Shown here in pieces: positions 33,893-42,855 of a stretch of DNA of 64,000 nucleotides; within the stretch, counting starts at the first letter, position 1, and each line of letters begins with the position of its first letter. This DNA comes from JAISGQ01 sp045534445. Lineage in GTDB: Bacteria; Bacillota; Clostridia; Oscillospirales; Acutalibacteraceae. The stretch covers positions 45,309-109,308 of the forward strand of contig JAZSJQ010000057.1 of NCBI GenBank assembly GCA_045534445.1, in the 5' to 3' direction. The position numbers and the translations under genes are program-made. The notes beneath the pieces were generated by a model. That model saw only the letters and a list, made by a program, of their open reading frames with translations, did not search any database and was not told the DNA's origin.

Positions 33893-34393
33893 TTAACCAA
33901 GAATTTCTGCGGCAGTCTTGCCACGGGTGGCTGCTACCTGCTCAATGTTGCGAAGCTGAGACAGACCCTGAACGGTTGCCTTAACAACGTTTGCGGGGTT
34001 GTTGGAACGAAGAGCCTTAGTTCTTACGTCCTTGATGCCTGCAACTTCCATGACAGCACGGACAGGGCCGCCGGCGATAACACCGGTACCGGGAGCTGCC
34101 GGCTTGATGAGGACTTCGCCTGCACCAAACTTACCGAGGACCTCGTGAGGTACGGTCGTACCCTTGAGGGAAACCTGAAGAAGATTCTTCTTGGCATCCT
34201 CGATGCCCTTGCGGATAGCATCGGGAACTTCGCCTGCCTTACCGATGCCAACACCGATGAGACCTTCGCCGTTGCCGACAACTACGAGAGCTGCATACTT
34301 GAAGATGCGTCCGCCCTTGACGGTCTTAGATACTCTGTTTATAGAAACGACTTTCTCCTGAAACTCGATTCCTGTTGCGTCAATTCTAGCCAA
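33893..34393 (-). CDS. rpsE: Small subunit ribosomal protein S5
   Basis: 166 residues with a TTG start at 34393 after GGAGG. EFQEKVVSINRVSKTVKGGR and the dsRBD fold of S5, then GTGVIAGGPVRAVMEVAGI. Involved in decoding fidelity. Confidence 0.96.
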   Translation of the reverse strand: MARIDATGIEFQEKVVSINRVSKTVKGGRIFKYAALVVVGNGEGLIGVGIGKAGEVPDAIRKGIEDAKKNLLQVSLKGTTVPHEVLGKFGAGEVLIKPAAPGTGVIAGGPVRAVMEVAGIKDVRTKALRSNNPANVVKATVQGLSQLRNIEQVAATRGKTAAEILG

Positions 34394-34410
34394 AGTTATA
34401 TCCTCCCTCT

Positions 34411-34770
34411 TTAGAAGTTGAGGCCGCCCTCACGGGCGCCTTCGGCCAGCTCTTTGACACGGCCGTGATAGATGTTGCCGCCGCGGTCGAATACCACGGT
34501 GGTGATGCCTGCCTTAGCGGCACGCTCTGCTACGAGCTTACCGACATTGCGGGCTGCTTCCTTGTTTCCGCCATTGCCTCCGAAGTCTTTCTCAACGGTA
34601 GATGCAGCACAGATGGTTACACCCTTACCATCGTCGATGACCTGAGCATAGATGTTAGCATTGGAGCGGAAAACACACAGGCGGGGACGCTCTGCGGTGC
34701 CGGAAATCTTACCGCGTACGCGAACGTGACGGTGCTTTCTGGCCTTCTTTGTATCCGGTCTTGATACCAT
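34411..34770 (-). CDS. rplR: Large subunit ribosomal protein L18
   Basis: 119 residues; RKHRHVRVRGKISGTAERPRL and VVFDRGGNIYHGRVKELA are conserved 5S rRNA-binding sequences. 19 nt after rplF. Confidence 0.96.
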   Translation of the reverse strand: MVSRPDTKKARKHRHVRVRGKISGTAERPRLCVFRSNANIYAQVIDDGKGVTICAASTVEKDFGGNGGNKEAARNVGKLVAERAAKAGITTVVFDRGGNIYHGRVKELAEGAREGGLNF

Positions 34771-34789
34771 TGTTAATTCACTCCTTTAC

Positions 34790-35329
34790 TTACTTCTTAC
34801 CGGTCTTGCCTTCCTTCTTGCGGACGACTTCACCGGTATAACGAACACCCTTGCCATGATAAGGCTCGGGAGGTCTCTTGCCTCTGACTTCAGATGCGAA
34901 CTGACCAACCTTCTGCTTATCGCAGCCATTGATGACGATTGTGTTTGCGTTGGGAACCTCGATGGTGATACCATCGATTTCGGGCATGATGACCTGATGC
35001 GAATAACCCAGGTTCATAACGAGGTTCTTGCCTTCCTTCTGAACCTTATAACCGACGCCAATGACCTCAAGCTGCTTCTTGAAGCCATTTGAAACGCCTT
35101 CTACCATGTTGGCGATGAGGGTTCTGGACATGCCATGGAGAGAGCGGTTAAGCTTCTCATCGTTGGGACGGCTTACGGTGACAACACCGGGCTGAATGTC
35201 AACGATCATGTTCTCATGGATCTTCTGGGTAAGTGTGCCCTTGGGACCCTTAACGGTTACGATACCGTCTGCCATCTTTACCTCTACGCCGGCCGGTATT
35301 GCTATCGGCTTTCTGCCAATTCTGGACAT
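34790..35329 (-). CDS. rplF: Large subunit ribosomal protein L6
   Basis: 179 residues; MSRIGRKPIAIPAGV start, two L6 domains, and the C-terminal RGKRPPEPYHGKGVRY signature. Confidence 0.97.
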   Translation of the reverse strand: MSRIGRKPIAIPAGVEVKMADGIVTVKGPKGTLTQKIHENMIVDIQPGVVTVSRPNDEKLNRSLHGMSRTLIANMVEGVSNGFKKQLEVIGVGYKVQKEGKNLVMNLGYSHQVIMPEIDGITIEVPNANTIVINGCDKQKVGQFASEVRGKRPPEPYHGKGVRYTGEVVRKKEGKTGKK

Positions 35330-35343
35330 TTAGCGGTACCTCC

Positions 35344-35748
35344 TTACCAGATGAACGCGAGGACTTCGCCGCCAACGTTAAGCTCACGAGCCTTCTTGTC
35401 GGTCATGACACCCTTAGAAGTGGAAAGGATGGCAATACCGAGGCCGCCGAGTACCTTGGGCATTTCCTCTACGCTTGCGTAAATTCTGAGACCGGGCTTG
35501 GAGACTCTCTTGAGGCCGTTGATGACCGGAGTCTTGCCAGCGCCGTACTTCAGGGTAATTCTGATAGTACCCTGAGTGTTGTTCTTATCTTCAAGAACGT
35601 TAAAGTCCTTAACGTATCCCTCGTCAACGAGAATCTGGACAATCGCCTTCTTCATGTTGGACGCGGGAACGTCAACAGTATCATGCTTCGCAGTGCTCGC
35701 GTTGCGGATTCTGGTCAGCAGATCTGCAATAGTATCAGTTACTTGCAT
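35344..35748 (-). CDS. rpsH: Small subunit ribosomal protein S8
   Basis: 134 residues; MQVTDTIADLLTRIRNAS start and AILSTSKGVMTDKKAR end motif. Binds 16S rRNA early; S8 is the classical autoregulator of spc operons. Confidence 0.97.
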   Translation of the reverse strand: MQVTDTIADLLTRIRNASTAKHDTVDVPASNMKKAIVQILVDEGYVKDFNVLEDKNNTQGTIRITLKYGAGKTPVINGLKRVSKPGLRIYASVEEMPKVLGGLGIAILSTSKGVMTDKKARELNVGGEVLAFIW

Positions 35749-35771
35749 TGACGTTTACCTCCTATTAGCAA

Positions 35772-35957
35772 TTACCAGCTTGCCTTTCTGACGCCGGGGA
35801 TCTGGCCCTTGTGAGCCAGCTCTCTGAAGCAAATGCGGCATACGCCGTACTTGCGAAGATATGCATGGGGTCTGCCGCAGATCTTGCAGCGGTTGTATGC
35901 TCTCGTAGAGAACTTAGCAGGTCTCTGCTGCTTACCCTTCATTGATGTCTTTGCCAC
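35772..35957 (-). CDS. rpsN: Small subunit ribosomal protein S14, zinc-type
   Basis: 61 residues, GTG start 7 nt after AAGGAGG. CKIC and CRIC pairs form the zinc site of the short type Z form used by Gram-positives. Confidence 0.96.
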   Translation of the reverse strand: MAKTSMKGKQQRPAKFSTRAYNRCKICGRPHAYLRKYGVCRICFRELAHKGQIPGVRKASW

Positions 35958-35969
35958 AGAATTACCTCC

Positions 35970-36509
35970 TTATTTCGCATACGGAGCGCCCATGAGTGTA
36001 AGGAGCTCACGAGCTTCTTCGTCAGTCTTAGCAGTGGTTACGAAGCAGATGTCCATACCACGTACCTTGTCGATCTTATCGTAGTCGATTTCGGGGAAAA
36101 TGAGCTGCTCCTTGATACCCATGTTGTAGTTGCCGCGACCATCGAAGGAATCAGGATTGATGCCTCTGAAGTCACGAACACGGGGAAGTGCTACATTGAA
36201 GAAACGATCTACGAACTCATACATACGGTCGCCGCGAAGGGTTACCTTAACGCCGATGACCATGCCCTCACGGAGCTTGAAGTTTGCAACAGACTTCTTA
36301 GCTCTGCAGATTACGGGCTTCTGACCTGTGATTGCGGACAGGTCATTCATGATAGCGTCGATAGCCTTGGAATTTTCCTTAGCCTCACCAGCACCGACAT
36401 TGATAACAACCTTGTCGAGCTTGGGGATCTGCATGACGCTCTTATAAGAAAACTTCTTCATCAGGGCAGGTGCAATGTCTGCCTTGTACATATCTCTAAG
36501 TCTGGCCAT
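35970..36509 (-). CDS. rplE: Large subunit ribosomal protein L5
   Basis: 179 residues; KVVINVGAGEA, VTLRGDRMYEFVDR and RDFRGINPDSFDGRGNY are family signatures. Binds 5S rRNA. Confidence 0.97.
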   Translation of the reverse strand: MARLRDMYKADIAPALMKKFSYKSVMQIPKLDKVVINVGAGEAKENSKAIDAIMNDLSAITGQKPVICRAKKSVANFKLREGMVIGVKVTLRGDRMYEFVDRFFNVALPRVRDFRGINPDSFDGRGNYNMGIKEQLIFPEIDYDKIDKVRGMDICFVTTAKTDEEARELLTLMGAPYAK

Positions 36510-36523
36510 TGTGTCGTACCTCC

Positions 36524-36838
36524 TTAAAGCTTAGCGCCGCACTTGGCACATACACGGATCTTCTTGCCGTCCTCGTCCTTATGGGCGATTCTGGTAGCCT
36601 TCTTGCAGCCAGAGCAATAGATCTGAACCTTGCTTGCATACATGGGAGCCTCAGCAGTTACGATGCCGCCCTTATCGCCCATCTTGCGGGGCTTGACGTG
36701 CTTCTTAACCTGATTGATGCCCTCAACGATTACCTTGCCCTCTTTGGGGCTGACTGCGAGTACCTTACCCTTGGCACCCTTATCGTCGCCGCTGATTACA
36801 ACAACTGTATCACCGGTCTTAACATGAACCTTATTCAT
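36524..36838 (-). CDS. rplX: Large subunit ribosomal protein L24
   Basis: 104 residues with the N-terminal KOW fold (VVVISGDDKGAKGKVLAV). The C-terminal part has CSGC near 80 and CAKC near 98, a Cys4 knuckle seen in part of the L24 family and probably zinc-binding. Confidence 0.96.
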   Translation of the reverse strand: MNKVHVKTGDTVVVISGDDKGAKGKVLAVSPKEGKVIVEGINQVKKHVKPRKMGDKGGIVTAEAPMYASKVQIYCSGCKKATRIAHKDEDGKKIRVCAKCGAKL

Positions 36839-36854
36839 TTATACGGGCACCTCC

Positions 36855-37223
36855 TTAAAGTACTTCCGGAGCAAGGGACAGGATCTTGGTGTATTCCTTG
36901 TCACGAAGCTCTCTTGCGACCGGCCCGAAGATACGGGTGCCGCGGGGATTCTTATCTTCTCTGATGATAACTGCTGCGTTCTCATCGAAACGGATGTAGG
37001 TACCATCCTTACGGCGGAGACCGCTTGCAGTACGGACGACTACTGCCTTGACGACATCGCCCTTCTTAACAACGCCACCGGGTGCTGCTTTTTTGACAGA
37101 GCATACGATAACGTCGCCAATGTTTGCATACTTTCTCTTGGTGCCGCCCAGAACGCGGATGCACATAAGCTCCTTTGCGCCTGTGTTATCGGCAACCTTC
37201 AGCAAAGACTGCTGCTGTATCAC
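36855..37223 (-). CDS. rplN: Large subunit ribosomal protein L14
   Basis: 122 residues, GTG start after AGGAGG. MIQQQSLLKVADNTGAKE and GTRIFGPVARELR are diagnostic. Confidence 0.97.
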   Translation of the reverse strand: MIQQQSLLKVADNTGAKELMCIRVLGGTKRKYANIGDVIVCSVKKAAPGGVVKKGDVVKAVVVRTASGLRRKDGTYIRFDENAAVIIREDKNPRGTRIFGPVARELRDKEYTKILSLAPEVL

Positions 37224-37247
37224 AGTGGATTCCTCCTTATAGCGAAA

Positions 37248-37508
37248 TTATTTAGCTCTCTCAACTATCTCAACAAGACGCCATCTCTTATCCTTGGAAA
37301 GAGGTCTTGTCTCCATAATTCTTACGCGGTCGCCGATCTTGCACTCGTTGTTCTCATCGTGAGCCTTGCACTTGTAGGTGCGCTTAACGATCTTCTTGTA
37401 CAGCGGATGCTTAACGGAGTCCTCGATTGCTACTACGATGGTCTTATCCATCTTGTCAGAAACGACCTTGCCGACTCTGACCTTTCTGAGGTTTCTTTCT
37501 TCGCTCAC
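37248..37508 (-). CDS. rpsQ: Small subunit ribosomal protein S17
   Basis: 86 residues, GTG start after GGAGG. OB fold with VVSDKMDKTIVVAIE and GDRVRIMETRPLSKDKRWR. Confidence 0.96.
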   Translation of the reverse strand: MSEERNLRKVRVGKVVSDKMDKTIVVAIEDSVKHPLYKKIVKRTYKCKAHDENNECKIGDRVRIMETRPLSKDKRWRLVEIVERAK

Positions 37509-37526
37509 AGCTTAATCCTCCCTTTC

Positions 37527-37730
37527 TTATGCGTTTGCTGCTTCAAGCTGACGCTCGCGAAGTACTGTCATAATACGTGCGATGTCTTTCTTGCAAGCAT
37601 TGATGCGGGCCGGATTCTCAAGCTGGTTAATAGCAAGCTGGAAGCGCAGATTGAAGAGCTCTTCCTTCAGCTCACCGAGTTTTTCATTGAGTTCTACCTC
37701 AGTCATATCTCTGAGTTCTGATGCCTTCAT
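37527..37730 (-). CDS. rpmC: Large subunit ribosomal protein L29
   Basis: 67 residues, two-helix protein: ELRDMTEVELNEKLGELK and ARIMTVLRER. Its ATG overlaps the rplP stop by one base (TAATG). Confidence 0.96.
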   Translation of the reverse strand: MKASELRDMTEVELNEKLGELKEELFNLRFQLAINQLENPARINACKKDIARIMTVLRERQLEAANA

Positions 37731-38152
37731 TACTGCTCGCCTCCTTCTTCCTTCTTAACGAACTTGCACTTTACGGGGAGCTTGTTGGCTGCCAGACGGA
37801 GAGCTTCGCGTGCGACCTCTTCGCTGACACCGGCGATCTCAAACATGACTCTGCCGGGCTTGACAACTGCTACCCAGTATTCGGGTGAACCCTTACCGGA
37901 ACCCATTCGGGTTTCAGCAGGCTTCTCAGTGATGGGCTTATCGGGGAAGATCTTGATCCAGACCTTACCACCTCTCTTGATGTAACGGGTCATAGCGATA
38001 CGAGCTGCCTCGATCTGGTTGGAGGTGATCCAAGCAGGCTCGGTGGTCTGAAGACCAAATTCACCATGGGAAACGAAGTTACCGCGCATTGCCTTGCCGG
38101 TGAGGCGGCCTCTATGCTGCCTGCGGTACTTTACTCTCTTAGGGAGCAGCAT
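37730..38152 (-). CDS. rplP: Large subunit ribosomal protein L16
   Basis: 140 residues; MLLPKRVKYRRQHRGR, VWIKIFPDKPITEKPAETRMGSGKG. ATG overlaps the rpsC stop by one base. Confidence 0.97.
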   Translation of the reverse strand: MLLPKRVKYRRQHRGRLTGKAMRGNFVSHGEFGLQTTEPAWITSNQIEAARIAMTRYIKRGGKVWIKIFPDKPITEKPAETRMGSGKGSPEYWVAVVKPGRVMFEIAGVSEEVAREALRLAANKLPVKCKFVKKEEGGEQ

Positions 38153-38910
38153 TATGCGTTACCTCCTTCTTTGCGGGGTGCCGGGCGTCTGTCATCTCTG
38201 CGGGGACGTCTGTCACCGTCGTTGCGGCGTCTGTCGTCTCTGCGTCTTCTTGCAGGCTGCTCGGAACGCGGTGCCTTGCCGTCAGCAAGAACCTCGCCCT
38301 TATAGATCCAAACCTTTACGCCGATCTTACCGTAGGTGGTGTTTGCCTCAGCAAAACCATAGTCGATGTCAGCACGGATGGTCTGGAGGGGAATTGTACC
38401 CTCGTGATAGCTCTCGGAACGAGCAATTTCAGCACCGCCGAGACGGCCGCTTACCATTGTCTTGATACCCTTAACGTTGAGCTTCATAGCGCGGCTGATG
38501 CTCATCTTCATAGCGCGGCGGAAGCTTGTGCGCTTCTCAAGCTGAGATGCGATGGTCTCAGCAACGAGCTGTGCGTCGGTGTCGGGAGAATAGACCTCAA
38601 CAACGTTGATGATAACGTTCTTCTTGAGGATCTTCTCACAATCAGCCTTGAGCTTATCCTTCTCTGCGCCGCCCTTACCAATGATCATGCCGGGCTTTGC
38701 ACAGTGGATGTGAACGCGAACCTTATCGTTATCGCGCTCGATTTCAATCTTGGGGATGCCTGCGCCGTAATACTTCTTCTTAAGCATGGTACGGAGCTTG
38801 TAGTCTTCTACAAGAGTATCGCCGAAATCCTTATCAGCGACATACCAGCGGCTGTCCCAGTTCTTGATTACGCCGACACGCAGACCGTGGGGATTAATTT
38901 TCTGGCCCAT
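38152..38910 (-). CDS. rpsC: Small subunit ribosomal protein S3 with charged C-terminal extension
   Basis: 252 residues; MGQKINPHGLRVGVIKNWDSRW start, KH domain with PGMIIGKGGAEKDKL near 75, S3 C-terminal domain to about 215. Beyond that an Arg/Asp-rich tail of about 35 residues (RRRRDDRRRNDGDRRPRRDD) extends the usual S3 length; such tails vary among Clostridia. Confidence 0.97.
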   Translation of the reverse strand: MGQKINPHGLRVGVIKNWDSRWYVADKDFGDTLVEDYKLRTMLKKKYYGAGIPKIEIERDNDKVRVHIHCAKPGMIIGKGGAEKDKLKADCEKILKKNVIINVVEVYSPDTDAQLVAETIASQLEKRTSFRRAMKMSISRAMKLNVKGIKTMVSGRLGGAEIARSESYHEGTIPLQTIRADIDYGFAEANTTYGKIGVKVWIYKGEVLADGKAPRSEQPARRRRDDRRRNDGDRRPRRDDRRPAPRKEGGNA

Positions 38911-38928
38911 TGTTTACCTCCTCCTCGC

Positions 38929-39270
38929 TTATTCCATCTCGCGTACGACGAGAGTGACATGAGATGTCTTCTTGTCGATGCGGAATGCTCTGCCCTGTGC
39001 TCTCGGACGAATTCTCTTGAGAGTGGGGCCCTGGCATGCATAGCACTCAGCTACATAGAGCTTGGACTCATCACATGCCTTAGCGGGATCGTTGACTGCG
39101 TTTGCGACTGCGGACTTGAGAAGCTTCTCAAGATATTCGCAAGCAGCCTTCGGTGTATATTTAAGGATAGCTTTTGCTTCAGTGACAGGCTTGTTTCTGA
39201 TAAGATCAAGCACTATCTGGACTTTTCTGGGAGAAATGCGAGCGTATTTAAGCTCTGCTCTTGCTTCCAT
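38929..39270 (-). CDS. rplV: Large subunit ribosomal protein L22
   Basis: 113 residues from the ATG at 39270 after AAAGGAG; an upstream GTG lies within the ribosome binding site and is rejected. ARISPRKVQIVLDLIR and the loop GPTLKRIRPRAQGRAF that lines the exit tunnel. Confidence 0.96.
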   Translation of the reverse strand: MEARAELKYARISPRKVQIVLDLIRNKPVTEAKAILKYTPKAACEYLEKLLKSAVANAVNDPAKACDESKLYVAECYACQGPTLKRIRPRAQGRAFRIDKKTSHVTLVVREME

Positions 39271-39293
39271 TTTGTACACTCCTTTCTGGCTGC

Positions 39294-39569
39294 TTATTTC
39301 TTAGATGTCTTGGAACCTGCGTGACCTCTGTAGGTTCTGGTGGGAGCAAACTCGCCGAGCTTGTGACCGACCATATCCTCAGTGACGAATACAGGAACAT
39401 GCTTGCGACCGTCGTGAACAGCGAAGGTGTGTCCTACGAAGTCGGGGAAGATTGTGGAAGAACGGCTCCAGGTCTTAAGGATCTGCTTATCGCCTGTCTC
39501 GTTCATAGCCTTGACCCTCTTGAGCAGCACCGGCTGGACAAAAGGACCTTTTTTAGTACTTCTGCTCAT
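39294..39569 (-). CDS. rpsS: Small subunit ribosomal protein S19
   Basis: 91 residues; MSRSTKKGPFVQPVLLKR, TWSRSSTIFPDFVG and GHKLGEFAPTRTYRGH. Confidence 0.97.
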   Translation of the reverse strand: MSRSTKKGPFVQPVLLKRVKAMNETGDKQILKTWSRSSTIFPDFVGHTFAVHDGRKHVPVFVTEDMVGHKLGEFAPTRTYRGHAGSKTSKK

Positions 39570-39584
39570 AGAAAAGCTCCTTTC

Positions 39585-40418
39585 TTACTTACCGTTTCTG
39601 CGTCTTACGATCATCTTAGAGGAAGCCTTCTTCGGGTTTCTGGTCTTGTAACCAAGAGCAGGCTTGCCCCAGGGAGTAACAGGACCGGGACGACCGATGG
39701 GGCTCTTGCCCTCACCACCGCCGTGGGGGTGATCGCAGGGGTTCATGACAGAACCGCGAACTGTGGGTCTCCAGCCCATGAGGCGCTTACGACCGGCCTT
39801 ACCGATCTTAACGTTCTCGTGGTCGATGTTGGAAACCTGACCGATGGTAGCCATGCAAGCTGCGGGAACGTTGCGAAGCTCGCCGGAGGGAAGTCTGAGA
39901 AGTGCAAGACCATTCTCCTTAGCCATGAGCTGAGCCTGAACGCCTGCTGCCTTTGCGAGCTGTGCGCCCTTGCCGGGGTAGAGCTCAATGTTGTGAATGA
40001 AGGTACCTACGGGGATAGCGGACAGGGGAAGTGCGTTGCCGGGCTTGATGTCGGCATTGACACCGGATACTACTGTATCGCCAACCTTGAGGCCTTCGGG
40101 AGCAGTGATGTAAGTGCGTACGCCATCCTCATACTCGATGAGGCTGATGAATGCGGAACGGTTAGGATCGTACTCGATTGTGAGAACCTTAGCGGGCATA
40201 TCTGCCTTCTGTCTCTTGAAATCGATGATTCTGTACTTTCTGCGAAGACCGCCGCCTCTGTGACGGACGGTGATACGGCCATAGCTGTTACGGCCGGACT
40301 TCTTCTTCAGGTTTTCGAGCAGGCTCTTCTCAGGAGCAACCTTGCTCAGAACCGAGTAATCAGTGACTGACATATTGCGTCGGCCATTGGTTGTCGGCTT
40401 ATAAAACTTGATAGCCAA
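39585..40418 (-). CDS. rplB: Large subunit ribosomal protein L2
   Basis: 277 residues with a TTG start at 40418 after AAGGAG. The end GGGEGKSPIGRPGPVTPWGKPALG contains the conserved His/Gly loop near the peptidyl transferase centre. Confidence 0.97.
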   Translation of the reverse strand: MAIKFYKPTTNGRRNMSVTDYSVLSKVAPEKSLLENLKKKSGRNSYGRITVRHRGGGLRRKYRIIDFKRQKADMPAKVLTIEYDPNRSAFISLIEYEDGVRTYITAPEGLKVGDTVVSGVNADIKPGNALPLSAIPVGTFIHNIELYPGKGAQLAKAAGVQAQLMAKENGLALLRLPSGELRNVPAACMATIGQVSNIDHENVKIGKAGRKRLMGWRPTVRGSVMNPCDHPHGGGEGKSPIGRPGPVTPWGKPALGYKTRNPKKASSKMIVRRRNGK

Positions 40419-40501
40419 TTTAGCTCACTCCTTATGTGATTTCGGCTTAGCGGAAGCTGGCTACTTCCATACGTCGCCGGCTGCACATCATGCGCAGACT
40501 A

Positions 40502-40795
40502 TTAAAGCATGCCCTCGAAGAATTCAATAGGCTTGGAATCCTCAGTAACAGTGATGATAGCCTTCTTCCAGGACTTGGTGTAGCCACCGTTGTTTCTGCC
40601 CTGACGGCGGAAGTGACCGCGCATGCTGACAGTGTTTACCTTCTTGGCGACGGTGCCGGGGAAGCAAGCGTTGAAAGCCTTAGCGATCTCGATCTTGTTT
40701 ACATCAGCAACCTCGAAGGTGTACTTGCCCATGTGAACGCCTTCCATAGAGCGCTCAGTGATGATGGGGCGAATGATTATATCTCTGGGATTCAT
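40502..40795 (-). CDS. rplW: Large subunit ribosomal protein L23
   Basis: 97 residues; DIIIRPIITERSM and KYTFEVADVNKIEIAKAF. Docking site for trigger factor and SRP at the exit tunnel. ATG overlaps the rplD stop by one base. Confidence 0.96.
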   Translation of the reverse strand: MNPRDIIIRPIITERSMEGVHMGKYTFEVADVNKIEIAKAFNACFPGTVAKKVNTVSMRGHFRRQGRNNGGYTKSWKKAIITVTEDSKPIEFFEGML

Positions 40796-41418
40796 TATGC
40801 ATATACCTCCTCGATCTGAGCTACAGCGTCCTTGATGACGATGAGCTTGTTTGCGTTGAGGATGTCATAAACATTGATAGTGTTGACAAGTGCAGTCTTA
40901 ACACCGGGGATGTTTCTTGCACTGCGAACGATCTTCTGGCAGTTCTCAGGGATAACGATGAGTGCCTTGCGATCGGAACCTACTGCTGCGAGCATGTTAG
41001 CCACGGTCTTGGTGGAGAACTCGTCGAGCTTGAGGGAGTCAACAACGATCATATCGTTTTCTGCAACCTTTGCGGAAAGCACAGACTTAAGTGCAAGTCT
41101 GCGGAGCTTCTTATTGAGAACGAAGCGATAGCTTCTGGGCTTGGGGCCGAGAGCGATACCGCCGTGTCTCCACTGGGGAGATCTGGTGGAACCCTGTCTT
41201 GCACGACCTGTGCCCTTCTGTCTCCAGGGCTTCTTGCCGCCTCCGCGAACTTCGCCGCGAGTGAGGGTGGACTGTGTGCCCTGACGCTGGTTAGCAAGAT
41301 AGTTAACAACTACTGCATGAACTGCGCTCATGTTGGGCTCGATACCGAAAATGGATTCGGAAAGGTCGATATTGCCGACCTGCTTGCCCTTAGTATCTAC
41401 TACGGAAATTGTAGGCAT
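40795..41418 (-). CDS. rplD: Large subunit ribosomal protein L4
   Basis: 207 residues; RQGTQSTLTRGEVRGGGKKPWRQ in the tunnel loop. In other bacteria L4 represses the S10 operon by binding the leader; a structured leader precedes rpsJ here too. Confidence 0.97.
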   Translation of the reverse strand: MPTISVVDTKGKQVGNIDLSESIFGIEPNMSAVHAVVVNYLANQRQGTQSTLTRGEVRGGGKKPWRQKGTGRARQGSTRSPQWRHGGIALGPKPRSYRFVLNKKLRRLALKSVLSAKVAENDMIVVDSLKLDEFSTKTVANMLAAVGSDRKALIVIPENCQKIVRSARNIPGVKTALVNTINVYDILNANKLIVIKDAVAQIEEVYA

Positions 41419-41434
41419 TATGTTTCCTCCTCCC

Positions 41435-42112
41435 TTAAGCCTTTACGCTGTCGCTGATCATTACCAGTGCGCCCTTAGCGCCGGGGATTGCACCCTTGAT
41501 GGCAATGAGGTTGTTTTCGACGTCAACCTTAACGATGGTAAGGTTCTGTACGGTTACACGCTCGCAGCCGAGGTGACCGGACATCTTCTTGCCTTTGAAA
41601 ACTCTGGACGGATCGGAACAGCAACCGATGGAACCGCCGTGTCTTGCAACAGGACCTGTACCGTGGGACTCACGAAGGCGTCCGAAGTTCCAGCGCTTGA
41701 TAACGCCGGCCCAACCCTTACCTTTGCTGGTGCCTACTACGTCGATCTTGTCGCCCTCTGCGAATACGTCAGCCTTGATTACAGAGCCAACTTCTGCAGA
41801 CTCTGCATTGTCGAGTCTGAACTCGCGGAGATACTTCTTGGGAGCAACATCAGCCTTCTTGAAGTGACCCTGCAGGGGCAGAGTTACGTTTGTGGGGAGG
41901 CTCTTGCGCTTTTCGCTGCGAGCGCCCTCATTGTACTTGAGCTTGATGTCGCCGAAACCGTACTGGACTGCAGAGTAGCCGTCGTTTGCAACTGTCTTTA
42001 CCTGTGTTACTACGCAGGGACCTGCCTCAACAACTGTTACTGCAATCGCGTTGCCCTGCTCGTCAAAGACCTGAGTCATGCCGAGCTTTGTGCCGAGAAT
42101 TGCCTTTTGCAT
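41435..42112 (-). CDS. rplC: Large subunit ribosomal protein L3
   Basis: 225 residues; MQKAILGTKLGMTQVFDEQGN and the long loop GSIGCCSDPSRVFKGKKMSGH reaching toward the peptidyl transferase centre. Confidence 0.97.
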   Translation of the reverse strand: MQKAILGTKLGMTQVFDEQGNAIAVTVVEAGPCVVTQVKTVANDGYSAVQYGFGDIKLKYNEGARSEKRKSLPTNVTLPLQGHFKKADVAPKKYLREFRLDNAESAEVGSVIKADVFAEGDKIDVVGTSKGKGWAGVIKRWNFGRLRESHGTGPVARHGGSIGCCSDPSRVFKGKKMSGHLGCERVTVQNLTIVKVDVENNLIAIKGAIPGAKGALVMISDSVKA

Positions 42113-42194
42113 TGTTTCTTTTCCTCCTGTTAGGTTATTGGTTGCTTTCGCAACATGACCTCGACCGCAGGTTGATCAGTACCGAAATTTAAGC

Positions 42195-42506
42195 TTAGAG
42201 CTTGATCTCGATCATGATGCCAGCGGGGAGCTCTAATCCGGTAAGAGCCTCGACAGTTTTTGCCGAAGGTCTCAGGATGTCGATAAGACGCTTGTGGGTT
42301 CTGTACTCGAACTGCTCTCTGCTGTCCTTGTACTTGTGAACCGCTCTCAGAATAGTAACGATTTCCTTCTCAGTGGGAAGGGGGACAGGACCCGATACGG
42401 AAGCGCCGGTGCGCTTTGCGGTCTCAACGATCTTAGCAGATGCCTGATCGACGAGAGATGAGTCGTAACCCTTGATACGAATTCTGATTCTTTCCTTGAC
42501 TGCCAC
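42195..42506 (-). CDS. rpsJ: Small subunit ribosomal protein S10
   Basis: 103 residues, GTG start 7 nt after AGGAGG. RIRIKGYDSSLVDQASAKIVE, GPVPLPTEKEIVTILRAVHK and HKRLIDILRPSAKTVEAL. First gene of the S10-spc-alpha cluster; no tuf, fusA, rpsG or rpsL precedes it. Confidence 0.97.
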   Translation of the reverse strand: MAVKERIRIRIKGYDSSLVDQASAKIVETAKRTGASVSGPVPLPTEKEIVTILRAVHKYKDSREQFEYRTHKRLIDILRPSAKTVEALTGLELPAGIMIEIKL

Positions 42507-42821
42507 AATAATCCCTCCTAATTAAAAATTTTGGTGGGCACTGACCGCCTGCGCTTGTACACCCAGCCGAGTGTTTCGCGTATGGACATCAAAAAACCGA
42601 AATCTGCGGACAAGCCGCAAGGATTCCGGGACTTTATGCCCTTGCTCGCCCCGGATTTCTGGGGGAACAGGCAAGCCGTTAGTGTTTTCATGGCATAGCA
42701 ACCCTGATATGCTTACTAAAACACTTTTCGCCCGGTTTGAAATCGGACATACTCCGCGTAAAAACCAGCCCGTAGGCTGCAACCTCACGCATCATCGCAA
42801 TATGTCTTTGTGCAGTCGTGC
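42507..42821 (-). ncRNA. Structured 5' leader of the S10 operon, candidate cis-regulatory RNA
   Basis: About 315 nt lie between the predicted transcription start (near 42821) and the rpsJ GTG. On the minus strand the sequence has nested inverted repeats, among them AGTGTTTT with AAAACACT (42726-42682 region), AGCATA with TATGC(T), TCCGGG with CCCGGA (42654-42625 region), and GAAATC with GATTTC (42659-42598 region) followed by GG and TTTTTT at 42596-42591. The last part resembles an intrinsic terminator, so transcription attenuation by a ribosomal protein, most plausibly L4, is an attractive reading. An 88-codon open frame in this stretch lacks a proper start and is better explained by the RNA. 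Confidence 0.55.
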
Positions 42822-42827
42822 TTGCTT

Positions 42828-42855
42828 ATTATAACAGAAATATCAGTATTTGCAA
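42828..42855 (-). promoter_or_regulatory. SigA-type promoter of the S10 operon
   Basis: TTGCAA (42855-42850) and TATAAT (42833-42828) on the minus strand, 16-nt spacer, roughly 320 nt before rpsJ. Confidence 0.75.

Noticed and set aside
39261..40370. 369-codon plus-strand frame opposite rplB and rpsS
   Set aside because: Same antisense effect; composition is not protein-like and conserved ribosomal genes occupy the other strand.
42522..42788. 88-codon minus-strand frame in the rpsJ leader
   Set aside because: No ribosome binding site at its start, and it coincides with the inverted repeats and U6 tract of the structured leader; kept as an RNA feature instead.
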